Shown here piece after piece: positions 55,425 to 64,000 of a stretch of 64,000 nucleotides of DNA (position 1 is its first letter; each line of letters opens with the position of its first letter). Location: assembly GCF_033095785.1 (NCBI RefSeq), contig NZ_CP137134.1, forward strand, positions 3,286,001 through 3,350,000, given 5' to 3'. The DNA is from Nitrosospira sp. Is2. Lineage in GTDB: Bacteria; Pseudomonadota; Gammaproteobacteria; Burkholderiales; Nitrosomonadaceae. The notes under the pieces are model-generated. The model did not search any database. It was not told the DNA's origin and saw only the letters and a program-made list of their open reading frames with translations. The translations under genes and the position numbers were made by a program.

Positions 55425-56399
55425 TTACCGATCGTAGTAAGGCGACATTTTGGTCACCAGGAATGGAAATTCCTCGGTGGCGTCAACGCGCACGAAAAAC
55501 TTCTCGGTAAAGTCGGTGTTACGATTGGTGTAGGAGAAGATGGCCTTGTAGATCCTGCGGGTGCTGCTCAGCGATGACGGCACGACTTCCACCCCGGTGA
55601 GCGAACAATCTGCACCGTATTTTTCCGCTGTCTTCGCATAAATAACCTGATAACGCATCGCGAGATAGTTGAGGACGCGATGCTCGTCGGTCGCGCCCGC
55701 GTTATCCGTCATCTGCATGATGCGGTTGAACAGTTCTTCGGCGGCGGGTCCAAATTGTTCGTCGCCGACGTTTTCCGGCCTGGGAATGGCCTTGATCAGG
55801 GCATCGTGCGCGAACGAGTAGATCTGGTCGAAAGCGACAATGGGAACCATGAGTCCGTTGCATATTTCGGGCGGCGCGATGGGCCCGCGCAGGCCGATAA
55901 CCACGTCGATATCGTTTGGGGTGGGCGCCGGGCGGATCGCGTCGATCAGCATATCGATATCGGCCGGGTCGCGCGGCTGCAGGAGATAGGTTTCCAGTCC
56001 CTGTATGGTAAAGACCCAGCACAGCTGGCGTACCAGGTAGCGGTTCTGGCGTTGCGACAGCACCTCATGAAAGGCTTGCTGATCGGTTTTTCCCGCAGTG
56101 TCGGCACGGCCCGTTGCCTGTGCGAATTCCTTTTCGGCAGCAAGATTCGGGAACCGGGCCTCGACCCGGCCGATGGCGTAAACATACGAGATCACGCCGC
56201 TGCCATTTTGTGTCATTCCCGCTGCGCCGCCGCAGCTACATCCGCCGGCGCCCGTCTGCGGCGCGACCGGCATGTTTGACCGTGCCTCCTTGAAAGGGGC
56301 GGATGCGCGCGTATCCTGCCCCGTCATGTCTTGTCTCATTGTATTCGCCGTATTCGCTTCCCCCATCGGTTGTTCTGGTGTCTCGATCTGTTCGGTCAT
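55425..56399 (-). CDS. PatG-like protein (non-protease region of cyanobactin maturation proteases)
   Basis: 324 aa from ATG 56399, which has GGGAGGAG upstream. Residues from about 75 (SYVYAIGRVEARFPNLAAEK; YLVRQLCWVFTIQGLETYLL; DIDVVIGLRGPIAPPEICNG; VPIVAFDQIYSF) resemble the C-terminal, non-catalytic domains of PatG-type cyanobactin proteases, here as a separate protein. A Cys pair in GGCSCGGAAG lies in the flexible N-terminal part. C-terminal domain: LNYLAMRYQVIYAKTAEKYG...VDATEEFPFLVTKM. It starts 58 bases downstream of the subtilisin gene stop, so both probably act together. Assignment rests on recalled family phrases. Confidence 0.6.
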   Translation of the reverse strand: MTEQIETPEQPMGEANTANTMRQDMTGQDTRASAPFKEARSNMPVAPQTGAGGCSCGGAAGMTQNGSGVISYVYAIGRVEARFPNLAAEKEFAQATGRADTAGKTDQQAFHEVLSQRQNRYLVRQLCWVFTIQGLETYLLQPRDPADIDMLIDAIRPAPTPNDIDVVIGLRGPIAPPEICNGLMVPIVAFDQIYSFAHDALIKAIPRPENVGDEQFGPAAEELFNRIMQMTDNAGATDEHRVLNYLAMRYQVIYAKTAEKYGADCSLTGVEVVPSSLSSTRRIYKAIFSYTNRNTDFTEKFFVRVDATEEFPFLVTKMSPYYDR

Positions 56400-56457
56400 T
56401 TTTTCTCCTCCCAATAGTCAGAGTGTTGTTAGGACTTTCGTCCGTGCCCCCGCTTCA

Positions 56458-57534
56458 TTACGCGCTACGTTGCCATGCGCGCGAGCCAAGCAGGATCTGG
56501 TAAGCCGCCTCGGCATCCAGCAGAGGCGGAACGACGGAAGCCCGCCGGGTACTGGAGCAGTGCGTCAGGGCAAGTTTGATCTGCGCCGCGTTCAGGGAGG
56601 GAAATTGCGACCACAGCAGCGCAATGGCCCCGGTAATAAATGGCACCGCTACGCTCGTGCCTGAGAGGCTGATGAAGTTGCCATCCGACCCCAGGCTCGT
56701 GATCCCATCGCCGGGTGCGCTCAGCCCACGCCTGCCAATTGACCCTCCCAGGTTCGATTCGTTGAGCGGACGCCCGCGCGAATCACAGGCCACTACCGGA
56801 ATCACCCATGGATGACGCGTTATCGGGGAGGTCCCCAACGTGCCCTGGTTCCCCGCTGCCGCGACAATCAGCACGCCCCGGTGAAGCGCTTGATCGAGCG
56901 CCTGATCCAGCATCCATTCGCCCCTGGTGGACGGCTGTGCCAGGGCCACGCTCAAATTGATTACGCGCGCGCCGGCATGGATGCAGTCCAGGATTGCTGT
57001 GGCCAGCTCCCCTGGCGTCGCAGCCGGCATGTGTTCCTGTCCGGCACTGGCCTCGCTGAAGATGGGGCGAACGAGGAGCGTGCAGTCAGGACAAATGGCG
57101 GGTGCCGGGGATGTCCGCTTCGCGGACAAAATCCCGGCGATGAATGTCCCATGCAGGCAGGCCATGCTCTGGTTCCGGGTGCAGCTCGCCTGGTTGGGTG
57201 CGGCGATCTTGCGCATATGCGCCGCGGCCAATTCGGAATGCTGGGTAAAGACCGGACCATCGATGAGCCCGATACTGATCTCGGTGCCGCCGCTGGTGCG
57301 TTCCATTAACGCGCTGAGCCTGATGAGTTGCGTGGGGACCATAGGTGGGGGGAACCAGAGAACTTGCAGAAATACCACTGGGGAAGGAGGGGTTCCGTTC
57401 GATATCAAACATAGTGGAAGTAATGTACGTCCCGCCCCACAGTCTTCAAACCGTCCCCTAAAAGCGCGCAATTTGCCTTCCCAACCCAAAACCTTTTCTG
57501 CCATGCTGGCAGGAGGCTCGCACCCTGCACTCAC
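56458..57534 (-). CDS. Subtilisin-like S8 peptidase of PatA/PatG type
   Basis: Serine protease with the full catalytic set: Asp in SIGLIDGPV, His in CLHGTFIAGIL, oxyanion Asn in VAAAGNQG, and Ser in SLSGTSVAVPFITGAIALLW. The IGLIDGPV...HS, CxLLVRPIF and GARVINLSVALAQP phrases match the protease domains of PatA/PatG cyanobactin enzymes. No signal peptide is evident. The N terminus is uncertain: the frame begins at 57534 (358 aa), but an ATG at 57342 (MVPTQLIRLS, 294 aa) would start just before the fold; neither has a Shine-Dalgarno. It is the first gene of a probable operon with the PatG-like protein and the two FxAEASLG proteins. Confidence 0.82.
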   Translation of the reverse strand: MSAGCEPPASMAEKVLGWEGKLRAFRGRFEDCGAGRTLLPLCLISNGTPPSPVVFLQVLWFPPPMVPTQLIRLSALMERTSGGTEISIGLIDGPVFTQHSELAAAHMRKIAAPNQASCTRNQSMACLHGTFIAGILSAKRTSPAPAICPDCTLLVRPIFSEASAGQEHMPAATPGELATAILDCIHAGARVINLSVALAQPSTRGEWMLDQALDQALHRGVLIVAAAGNQGTLGTSPITRHPWVIPVVACDSRGRPLNESNLGGSIGRRGLSAPGDGITSLGSDGNFISLSGTSVAVPFITGAIALLWSQFPSLNAAQIKLALTHCSSTRRASVVPPLLDAEAAYQILLGSRAWQRSA

Positions 57535-57865
57535 GTCGTTATCGCAGCATCTTGCGCAGACGATTTACCGCTTCGGCCGCCGCTTTTCCGCGCATTTGCG
57601 CAACTCATTATTTTCGATTCCGCAATGATGCTTCGTTTCGCCGGAACAAAATCATCCTTACAATGCGTGGCGACTTAAATAACGGATTGACTCTGGCAGA
57701 ATGGGGCAAAATTACACATAAGCCAGGCGTTGAAGAGATGCCGTTGTTGCTATAACGCCAGCAAGAAGCTCATGTCCGACAGGCTGATTGATAAGCCGGA
57801 ATGATCGATCCTGAGACGATATTGGGGGGCAATCGGCTTTTAGCCACATCGGTGCAGAAGAAACC
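57535..57865. other. Divergent spacer upstream of the protease locus
   Basis: 331 bases with no supported gene. It should contain the promoter of the protease operon (minus) and that of the gene at 57866 (plus). No clear hexamers identified. Confidence 0.35.
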
Positions 57866-58498
57866 ATGATCGAAACGGAGAAAAAATTATCGATGCGAGC
57901 TCGTCTCCTGTTTATCGGGATCGCTACGCTGGCGGTCATGCTTTTCGTTGGAACGCAGTTTCAGGTGAGCTCCCAGGGAGACTCCTCCACAACCTATCCA
58001 AAAGGCTTTCGCGGGGGTACCTGCACGATCGAATCCGACGCTCTGCTGGTCGGTTACTCGGCTTATTTCATTCCGGCAGACTATGCCATCCCCGAGAACG
58101 CAATAAGCGCGGTATCTGTGCCGGTGTTGTGCGGCAAAGTACCCAAGCCGGGCACGCTTGGAGTCACCATCGACCTGCTCTACCCCGAGTCTGCGCGCAA
58201 CCGGCCGCTGGCTTTGAGCCTGGTCAGGATGGAGGAGAACGCATCGAAAAGAACGATTTTATCCATTCCTCCCAGATCTTATGAAACTGGCATTCTCACT
58301 CATGTGATGCAGATCGACTCAACCGGCGAATACAGGCTCTACCTTTCCGGGAAGAATGAAAATCAGGTGGAGTTCCGCCTGGAGATACCGATTACCGTCG
58401 GGACGCCTTGGTACGGGGGTATTGCTACGTTCTGGCCGATGCTGCTGCTCACCATTGCAGCCATCGTCTTTTATAATTTCAGGAAGATATTTGATTGA
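57866..58498 (+). CDS. Membrane-anchored exported protein, paralog of 11899-12477
   Basis: 210 aa. An N-terminal hydrophobic helix (about 12-29), an extracytoplasmic domain with two Cys (GGTCTIESD and VPVLCGKVP), and a C-terminal membrane helix (WPMLLLTIAAIVFYNF, about 190-205). The spacing of SAYFIPADY, VTIDLLYPES, LALSLVRM and GEYRLYLSG corresponds to the protein at 11899-12477, so the two are distant paralogs with the same plan. Function unknown. AGAAGAAA precedes the ATG. Confidence 0.75.
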   Translation: MIETEKKLSMRARLLFIGIATLAVMLFVGTQFQVSSQGDSSTTYPKGFRGGTCTIESDALLVGYSAYFIPADYAIPENAISAVSVPVLCGKVPKPGTLGVTIDLLYPESARNRPLALSLVRMEENASKRTILSIPPRSYETGILTHVMQIDSTGEYRLYLSGKNENQVEFRLEIPITVGTPWYGGIATFWPMLLLTIAAIVFYNFRKIFD

Positions 58499-58971
58499 TT
58501 GCAGTGTGACGAGTTAATTCGCGGCGCGAGCAAGCCATCCAGTCGCAGTCACCGCTCAAAGGTGGAACGAGGCGCTCCCTACCCTGCTCTTCCGGGAAGC
58601 TTTGGAGAACGGCATTCTTGTTTCCCGGGAAAATACCTGATTTTCCTTTCTGGTTGCTGGCGCCCTATTCAGGGCGCACAGGCCTCGCCTGTCAATTCCG
58701 CATATCCTTTTTATCCCTTGGCTGGTTCCTGCTTACCGCTTCCACCGCTGGGCCTGGCCCATTACCTGTCCATGACCGGCGGTTTTAATGGAAAGGCTTA
58801 CCACCGGTACAAAGGTACAAAACGCGAAACGATCCAGCGAGTAGCTGATCAATACAGCGCCTATACCACGTGCCCTGCTTCTATCTGGTCTGCGTGTGTG
58901 CCGCCGAACAGAACTAGCTTCAGTCCTGGCGTACACTGTCCTTCCATTCATAAAAACAGGAGATCACCATC
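58499..58971. other. Spacer, no gene recognised
   Basis: 473 bases between two plus-strand genes; open frames exist but none has start signals or a familiar product. Nothing notable except the AGGAG directly before 58972. Confidence 0.35.
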
Positions 58972-59268
58972 ATGAACTATTTGAAACCTGTTCTGGTTGC
59001 CGCGATGCTGTCGTGCACCCTTGCGGCCTGCGATTCGAAACAGGAAAACAAGCGCGAAGCAGTGCTGGAAAAGAAAGCTGACATACTGGAAAAAAAAGCC
59101 GATATAGCGCGTGATCAGGGCGAAGCCAAGGCCGACCGTATTGAAAAGGCAGACCCCGGGATAGAGAGCAAGTCGACTGACCGCGCCGCGGAAGCCGCAC
59201 GCGATACCTCGGAACGCCGGGCTGACCAGTTGGAAAATGAGGCGGACCGGGTAAGAGAAAAAAAATAG
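58972..59268 (+). CDS. Small charged coiled-coil lipoprotein
   Basis: 98 aa. Lipobox LAAC (Cys 20) after a short signal peptide. The body is highly charged with heptad-like repeats: EKKADILEKKADIARDQGEA and ADRIEKADPG, then RAAEAARDTSERRADQLENE. Probably a rod-like coiled coil held to a membrane, similar in style to Lpp-type or small periplasmic scaffold lipoproteins. It is not the same family as the three GR-motif lipoproteins. AGGAG precedes the start. Confidence 0.78.
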   Translation: MNYLKPVLVAAMLSCTLAACDSKQENKREAVLEKKADILEKKADIARDQGEAKADRIEKADPGIESKSTDRAAEAARDTSERRADQLENEADRVREKK

Positions 59269-59525
59269 GGCCAATAGAGCCCCAAACTTTTACGGTCTTG
59301 CCGAGTGGCCGGCATTTAGCAATGGATAGCGGGCTGCACAAGGATGATGGTCGGGTGTGAAAACGTATAGAGCCTGACCATTGTCGGGGCTCCGCTTTCG
59401 GGATAAGCATTTCCTGACAGCAAGCCCTGTCCTGCATGCTGCTCTTGTTGCTGTAATGGCGCCTCTCACGGAGGGCAACAATAACCGGAGACAGGATGAT
59501 GAATTACATGAACTCACCCGGGCGT

Positions 59526-61424
59526 TTACTGAGCCGCCTGCTCGCCATATAGCCTGGTGATCTCATCCGCGAAGCGCTTTTTAACTTCCGGACGCTTCAG
59601 CTTCAATGTCGGTGTCAGCAGTCCATTTTCCACCGACCAGGGTTCCAGGGTCAGGTAAACCGCGCGAACGCGCGCGTATTTGGGAAACCCGCGAACGGCC
59701 GCCTTAATCCTGTTAATCACGTAATTCTTCACAACTGAACTTGCGAGCGCGGCGGGGTCCGCCGCGTGCAGACCGAGACTGACCGCAACTTTTTCCCATT
59801 CGCCAGGGTTCAGTACCAGAATCGCCCCCAGATGGGGACGCCCTTCGCCCACTACCATCGCTTGGGAGATCAGCGCATCCTGAAGGATCGCCGCCTCCAG
59901 GTCTGCAGGAGGGACTTTCTCCCCGCTCGATGTGACCAGGATCTCCTTGAGGCGTCCGCAAATGAAGACGTGACCTTCAGCAATGCGCGCTTGATCGCCG
60001 GTGTGCAGCCACCCCTCCGGATCGATCCGGACGCGCGTGTCTTCCGGCCTGTGCCAATACCCGAGCATGACCCCCGGGCTGCGCGCCAATAATTCATCTT
60101 CATCGCCGAGCCGGACTTCAACGCCAGGCAATGGCGGGCCCGCGGACTCTGGAATATTATCATCAAGGCGGTTGACGGTCAGTACGGGGGCTGCCTCGGT
60201 CATCCCATAGCCCTGCACCAGCGGAAGTCCAAGTGCGAGGAAGTATCGGGAAACCTCGCCGCCCAGGGGTCCTCCTCCGCTTACGGCTATCCGTAGCCGT
60301 CCCCCGAGGCTTTCCAACATCTTGTCCGCGACCAGTCGGCGCAACAGCGGCCAGGCGAGGCGGTGCCATAGTGGCAGCGACGTCTTCTGTGGCCGGTGCT
60401 GGGTGGCGATAAACTGCTGCCAGCCGATCGTTAACGTCCAGTCGAACAGCAATCCGGCGAGCCTGCCTTTCTCCTGGACCTGCTGGCGCGCCTTGGCTTG
60501 AACGCCGTCAAACATCTGAGGCACGCCGATGAGTATGCGCGGGCGGATGGTGGCCAGGTCTTCCTTCAAGTCCTTGAGAGAGCGCGCATACGCCACGCTG
60601 CTCCCCGCCATCATGGGAAGATAATATCCCGCGGTACGCTCAAACATATGCGAAAGCGGCAGCAGGGAGAGATAAACATCGTCCCGGTAACCGGATACAG
60701 CCGTCAGAATCGCCTCGGTGTTCCACAATATATTGTGGTGAGAGAGCATGACGCCTTTGGGCTTGCCGGTTGTGCCGGAGGTATAAACAAGCGTCGCGAG
60801 CTGGTTCGGGTCGGCGTTTCGAGATTTATCCAATTCATAATGATGAGGTTGAGCGTCGGGTTCGCCTCTCCCATGCCCACCGGGGCGTCGCAGCCAGCTG
60901 TCGACCGCTTCCACAGGAATTTTCCCGCTGGAATCCGCTGGAGCATCCTCCTCGGGCCGCTGCACGCACAATACTTTTTCCAATCCGGTCAGATTGGCAC
61001 AGTGGGGAGCCAGCGTTTTCCAACGCCCATGCGTTCCCACCAGGAGCAACCTTGCACCGGCGTCCTCCAGGATATAGGCGATGTTGTCCGCGGTATCAGA
61101 GAGATAGAGCGGCACGACGACAAGGCCAAGCGCCAGGGCGGCCTGATCGAAGCATACCCATTCGAGCGAGTTTCGCAGCAGCACCGCCACGCGCTCGCCG
61201 GGATCGAGATTCTCCCCGGCCATGGCTGTTTTCCAGGCTGTCACCAGCCCACCCGTTTCCCGCCAGGTATAGCTCTGCCAGTTGCCACTGGCCGGATCGA
61301 ACTGGCGATAAGCCGGATCATCCGGCGAGCGCTGGACCCGCAAAGCAAACAGCCCCGGGAGGGTACCCGCCGCGGCGCTCGAGATAACGTCAGCTTCCGG
61401 CATGGCAACCGCTCGCGCGTTCAT
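59526..61424 (-). CDS. Long-chain acyl-CoA ligase (AMP-forming)
   Basis: ANL-superfamily acyl-CoA synthetase, about 632 aa from ATG 61424 (GGGAGG nine bases upstream); the frame opens at 61502 without a good signal. Motifs: LVYTSGTTGKPKGVMLSHHN (P-loop-like A3), LPLSHMFERTAGYY, YGMTEAAPVLTVN (A5), WLHTGDQARIAEGHVFICGR (A7/A8) and the A10 lysine near LTPTLKLKRPEVKKRF. Closest in style to FadD15/RHOS4-type long-chain ligases that activate fatty acids for lipid synthesis or degradation. Stands alone. Confidence 0.92.
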   Translation of the reverse strand: MNARAVAMPEADVISSAAAGTLPGLFALRVQRSPDDPAYRQFDPASGNWQSYTWRETGGLVTAWKTAMAGENLDPGERVAVLLRNSLEWVCFDQAALALGLVVVPLYLSDTADNIAYILEDAGARLLLVGTHGRWKTLAPHCANLTGLEKVLCVQRPEEDAPADSSGKIPVEAVDSWLRRPGGHGRGEPDAQPHHYELDKSRNADPNQLATLVYTSGTTGKPKGVMLSHHNILWNTEAILTAVSGYRDDVYLSLLPLSHMFERTAGYYLPMMAGSSVAYARSLKDLKEDLATIRPRILIGVPQMFDGVQAKARQQVQEKGRLAGLLFDWTLTIGWQQFIATQHRPQKTSLPLWHRLAWPLLRRLVADKMLESLGGRLRIAVSGGGPLGGEVSRYFLALGLPLVQGYGMTEAAPVLTVNRLDDNIPESAGPPLPGVEVRLGDEDELLARSPGVMLGYWHRPEDTRVRIDPEGWLHTGDQARIAEGHVFICGRLKEILVTSSGEKVPPADLEAAILQDALISQAMVVGEGRPHLGAILVLNPGEWEKVAVSLGLHAADPAALASSVVKNYVINRIKAAVRGFPKYARVRAVYLTLEPWSVENGLLTPTLKLKRPEVKKRFADEITRLYGEQAAQ

Positions 61425-61912
61425 CACCAGAAGCCTCCCCTGCCGCCTGCGTTGGTCGCCGGTGCACGGTAACGTCATGGTGACGGGAATAGGGACGGCC
61501 ATGGCAACGGAAGCCGCGAGGCAAGTTACCGATGATTAACTTCGTCTGATTGCCAGCCAGCACGCTTTCCTCCTTGGTGCCCGGTCTCTACATGTCAATC
61601 ATAGGCTAAAACGGGACGATAACCAGAACGAATTTTTGATAGTGATCGGGAGGCCCAGTCATGCACTGCATTTATGCAGGCGGCAATTGACTGCGGCCAT
61701 AGGCAGAGCCGACGCTTTTGCCAGCGACAGGTCGTGCTCGCCCGGGGAGAGCCAGATCTTGAGCGCGGATGCATAAACCACCCAAGGGGAGTTTAAGCCA
61801 GCAACGTTCGGTTCCCAACAGACACACGGCATTGGAAATCTTTACTTTAACTTTCGGGGGCAAGCACGTGCTATCGGCCCTTTTTCTCCTAAACTTCAAG
61901 CCGGAATCCATC
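61425..61912. other. Spacer upstream of the RTX gene
   Basis: 488 bases with no supported gene. Extended open frames on both strands here are N-terminal overruns of the flanking genes. No promoter pair stood out. Confidence 0.35.
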
Positions 61913-63172
61913 ATGACAAAAATCTATGGAACAAAAAATTTCGATGTGATCACTCCTGGCTCCAGCTCTCTGGGCGTCAGTGGAGTTCCAAGCAAGCTCG
62001 TTACGGGTTCCGCCGACACCATCTATGGCCTGGGCGGAAACGACAAGATAAACGGTGGGGCAGGTGCGGACACGATGTATGGCGGGGCAGGCCACGACAG
62101 TTACTATGTCGGCACGATGTTGGACAAGGTCATCGAAAATGCCCGTCAAGGCACTGACAGTGTATACAGCTCAGTCAATACTGCTAATAAATGGCTGCCC
62201 CGCAATGTCGAAAATCTGACGCTCACCGGCACCGCGTTTTTCGGGGGCGGCAACGATCTCGATAATGTGATTACCGGCAATGCGTCCGCCAATACGCTAC
62301 ATGGTTATGGCGGCAATGACCGCCTTAGCGGGGCCAATGGCAACGATAATCTGTATGGCGGCAGCGGTCACGACACGCTCGACGGCGGCGCGGGTGCGGA
62401 TGCTATGTACGGCGGCGCAGGTAACGATAATTACCGGGTGGACAAACTGACCGACAAGGTTATCGAATACTCCGGGCAAGGAATTGACGGTATTTATAGC
62501 TCTGTCAGCACCAGTTATAAATGGCTGCCCCGCAATGTGGAGAATCTTTCGCTTTCCGGCGCCGCCAAGCGAGGGGACGGCAACGATCTCAACAACACGA
62601 TTACCGGCGATGTTCTCGACAACTCGCTTTATGGCTACGGAGGAAGCGACAAATTATACGGCGGCAGTGGAAATGACGTGCTAAGCGGAGGCGCAGGCAG
62701 GGACACCCTGGTAGGGGGGCCGGGCAACGATGTGCTCGATGCGGGGGCGGGTTTGAACACCCTGTACGGAGATGCAGGCAAGGACCGGTTCGACTTCACG
62801 AGTGCAGAGCGGAATGAGACGTCCCTTCGCACAATCATCAAGGACCTGAAGATCGATGACGACCGCATCGGTTTGGCAGCGCAGGATGGCGAGGCATTCT
62901 CCGAAGGGCTGAGCTGGGCGAAGGAAGGCGTTGTCGGCAGCACGCTCAAGCCCGATTGGTACTTCGAAGGGAGTACCGGCGATGACGGGGAGGACCCGAG
63001 CGGAATTTATCTGAGTTTTCGCGGCGCCGCCCCGTCCAGCGCGACCATCGCCGACCTGTGGTACAACCCTACCTTCGCGATCGCGGGGGACAGCAGCTGG
63101 TTTGCAACCGTAGAGTTCGCTGCCGATGCAAAAATAATCGGGCTGTCGGCGGACGACTTCGTGCTGATCTGA
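61913..63172 (+). CDS. RTX (hemolysin-type calcium-binding) repeat protein
   Basis: 419 aa from ATG 61913 (start of MTKIYGTKNF; earlier codons are not family-like). Two near-duplicate blocks of about 115 residues, each with GGAGADxMYGGAG-x-D, DKVIE, WLPRNVENL-x-L-x-G and GNDL-N/D-N-x-IT-G, followed by a third set of GGSGNDVLSGGAGRDTLVGG nonapeptides (GGxGxDxLx) that bind calcium. No N-terminal signal peptide, as expected for type I secretion; the usual C-terminal signal region is acidic and hydrophobic (ADAKIIGLSADDFVLI). No enzymatic domain is evident. It converges on the tyrosinase gene with one base between stops. Confidence 0.88.
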   Translation: MTKIYGTKNFDVITPGSSSLGVSGVPSKLVTGSADTIYGLGGNDKINGGAGADTMYGGAGHDSYYVGTMLDKVIENARQGTDSVYSSVNTANKWLPRNVENLTLTGTAFFGGGNDLDNVITGNASANTLHGYGGNDRLSGANGNDNLYGGSGHDTLDGGAGADAMYGGAGNDNYRVDKLTDKVIEYSGQGIDGIYSSVSTSYKWLPRNVENLSLSGAAKRGDGNDLNNTITGDVLDNSLYGYGGSDKLYGGSGNDVLSGGAGRDTLVGGPGNDVLDAGAGLNTLYGDAGKDRFDFTSAERNETSLRTIIKDLKIDDDRIGLAAQDGEAFSEGLSWAKEGVVGSTLKPDWYFEGSTGDDGEDPSGIYLSFRGAAPSSATIADLWYNPTFAIAGDSSWFATVEFAADAKIIGLSADDFVLI

Positions 63173-63173
63173 G

Positions 63174-64000
63174 TTACGTTTCCACGTCCGCCAGGTCGGC
63201 AAGCGTGTCGTATTCGTAGTAACGCTTGTAATCGACCATTTGCCGTGGCGTGACCGTATCGTTGAAGATACTGTAAAGCGCATCGTCGACACGGTGAAAC
63301 TGCAGCGTCTCCGGGGAGGTCATATCCGGCAGGTAGGGGGAATCCGGGTGCCTTTCCTGCCACGCTGCCCAGATGCGGTCCACGTTACAGTGATGCAGGA
63401 AGAATATCGGGTCGTTGGGCGACGATGATAACGACATGTCGCCGCCAATCCATACGTGCACATTGTTGTGAATGCGAGCGCTTCCGATCCAGCCTTCAAC
63501 CAGGTTACGCATGCCGTCGGAGGATGAATTAAATGGCCGAGAGTCGTAAGCGGGCTGCTCGCGGACAACGGCACGAACGTCCTCGCGGCGTGGTAGCCTT
63601 CCCGTGCTGCCGAGAGAACGTTGCAGCGAGCGGTCGGCGCGCCGGAGATCCCCGGTCCTCAGATTCATTTCCAGCCGCACGCGCCAGTCGCTACCGGCGA
63701 ATTGGCCGAGGTTCGCGTTATTCCACACGGAAGATGTGACTGGTTCATCCAATTCCGCATCGGCGCTCCAGTCCCAGTACGGAATTCTGAACTCGTCGTC
63801 GTTTACCGCCCGCCTGAGCAAGCCTTCAAAAGTGACAAGAAAGTAGCGGTGCCATGGAAGGAATGACGGACCGGAGTGCGCGGCATTGCGGTCGCTTTGG
63901 TTCGGGGGGGTCATCAACATCATCGTCTGGTGGTGCCAGAAGACAAAAGAGTCGTAAACCGACAATCCATCCTGGCCCGGCCATGGCGACTGAGCAGGGT
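63174..64000 (-). CDS. Tyrosinase-family copper protein (5' end outside window)
   Basis: Type-3 copper enzyme, at least 275 aa; the frame stays open upstream of 63965 to the window edge (PAQSPWPGQDGLSVYDS), so the start lies outside. Copper site A: VFWHHQTM...HSGPSFLPWHRYFLVTFE; site B: RIHNNVHVWIGGDM and NDPIFFLHHCNVDRIWAAWQ. These give the six His expected. Such enzymes oxidise phenols or make melanin-like products. Its 3' end abuts the RTX gene convergently. No caddie protein is visible here. Confidence 0.9.
   Translation of the reverse strand, partial: PAQSPWPGQDGLSVYDSFVFWHHQTMMLMTPPNQSDRNAAHSGPSFLPWHRYFLVTFEGLLRRAVNDDEFRIPYWDWSADAELDEPVTSSVWNNANLGQFAGSDWRVRLEMNLRTGDLRRADRSLQRSLGSTGRLPRREDVRAVVREQPAYDSRPFNSSSDGMRNLVEGWIGSARIHNNVHVWIGGDMSLSSSPNDPIFFLHHCNVDRIWAAWQERHPDSPYLPDMTSPETLQFHRVDDALYSIFNDTVTPRQMVDYKRYYEYDTLADLADVET

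Noticed and set aside
54815..57534. Complete cyanobactin cluster
   Set aside because: No YcaO-type cyclodehydratase, no PatE-like precursor with repeated cores and no prenyltransferase; only the protease-type parts are similar.
60498..61472. 324-codon plus-strand frame opposite the acyl-CoA ligase
   Set aside because: Antisense shadow; the ligase carries all ANL motifs.

Overview
The window looks like chromosomal DNA of a moderately high-GC betaproteobacterium. The gene mix suggests an ammonia oxidiser of the Nitrosomonadaceae (Nitrosospira-like): PEP-CTERM exoproteins, a large copper-handling set, PPK2, several small lipoproteins and two paralogous membrane-anchored proteins. This placement is inference; no rRNA or tRNA gene was seen. 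Both ends cut a minus-strand gene: a protein with a beta-sandwich repeat at the left, a tyrosinase at the right.

Layout. 0-6.5 kb: HrpA helicase, hexose-phosphate mutarotase, DUF3293 protein. 6.9-11.1 kb: type I-F Cascade operon (csy1-csy2-csy3-csy4) with a two-repeat array but no cas1 or cas2-3 anywhere in the window. 11.1-22.1 kb: HxlR regulator with paired operators, PstS-like protein behind a possible Pho box, two PEP-CTERM proteins, D-lactate dehydrogenase, PAQR protein, a small lipoprotein and a copper P1B-ATPase. 22.2-28.4 kb: a duplicated and partly decayed two-component/lipoprotein region ending in an intact kinase with four tandem GAF-like repeats and its NarL-type partner. 29.3-37.7 kb: a Cus-type copper/silver efflux operon (orf-cusF-cusC-cusB-cusA-cytochrome c), whose CusB carries its own C-terminal CusF domain. 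37.9-42.1 kb: three unfamiliar genes, one with a caspase-like His/Cys dyad. 42.5-52.9 kb: PPK2, DUF6607 lipoprotein, TetR plus methyltransferase, YeeE/YedE pair with an MBL-rhodanese protein, DinG-type helicase. 53-64 kb: outer-membrane barrel, zinc-ribbon protein, a possible RiPP-like locus, acyl-CoA ligase, RTX protein and tyrosinase.

Most interesting locus: 54.8-57.5 kb. Two short Cys-rich proteins share an N-terminal F-x-A-E-A-S-L-G-x5-Y-R signature. Beside them are a PatA/PatG-type subtilisin and a separate protein resembling the non-protease part of the cyanobactin protease PatG. No YcaO or other known tailoring enzyme is present. Second: the 37.9-42.1 kb operon with the caspase-like protein. 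Third: the adaptation- and nuclease-less I-F operon.

Metabolic logic: copper is a recurring theme (CopA, CusABCF, cytochrome c, tyrosinase), which fits an organism with abundant copper enzymes. The YeeE/YedE and MBL-rhodanese genes form a sulfur-handling unit. Starts were revised from the longest open frame wherever a Shine-Dalgarno sequence or promoter decided the matter; this is stated in each entry.
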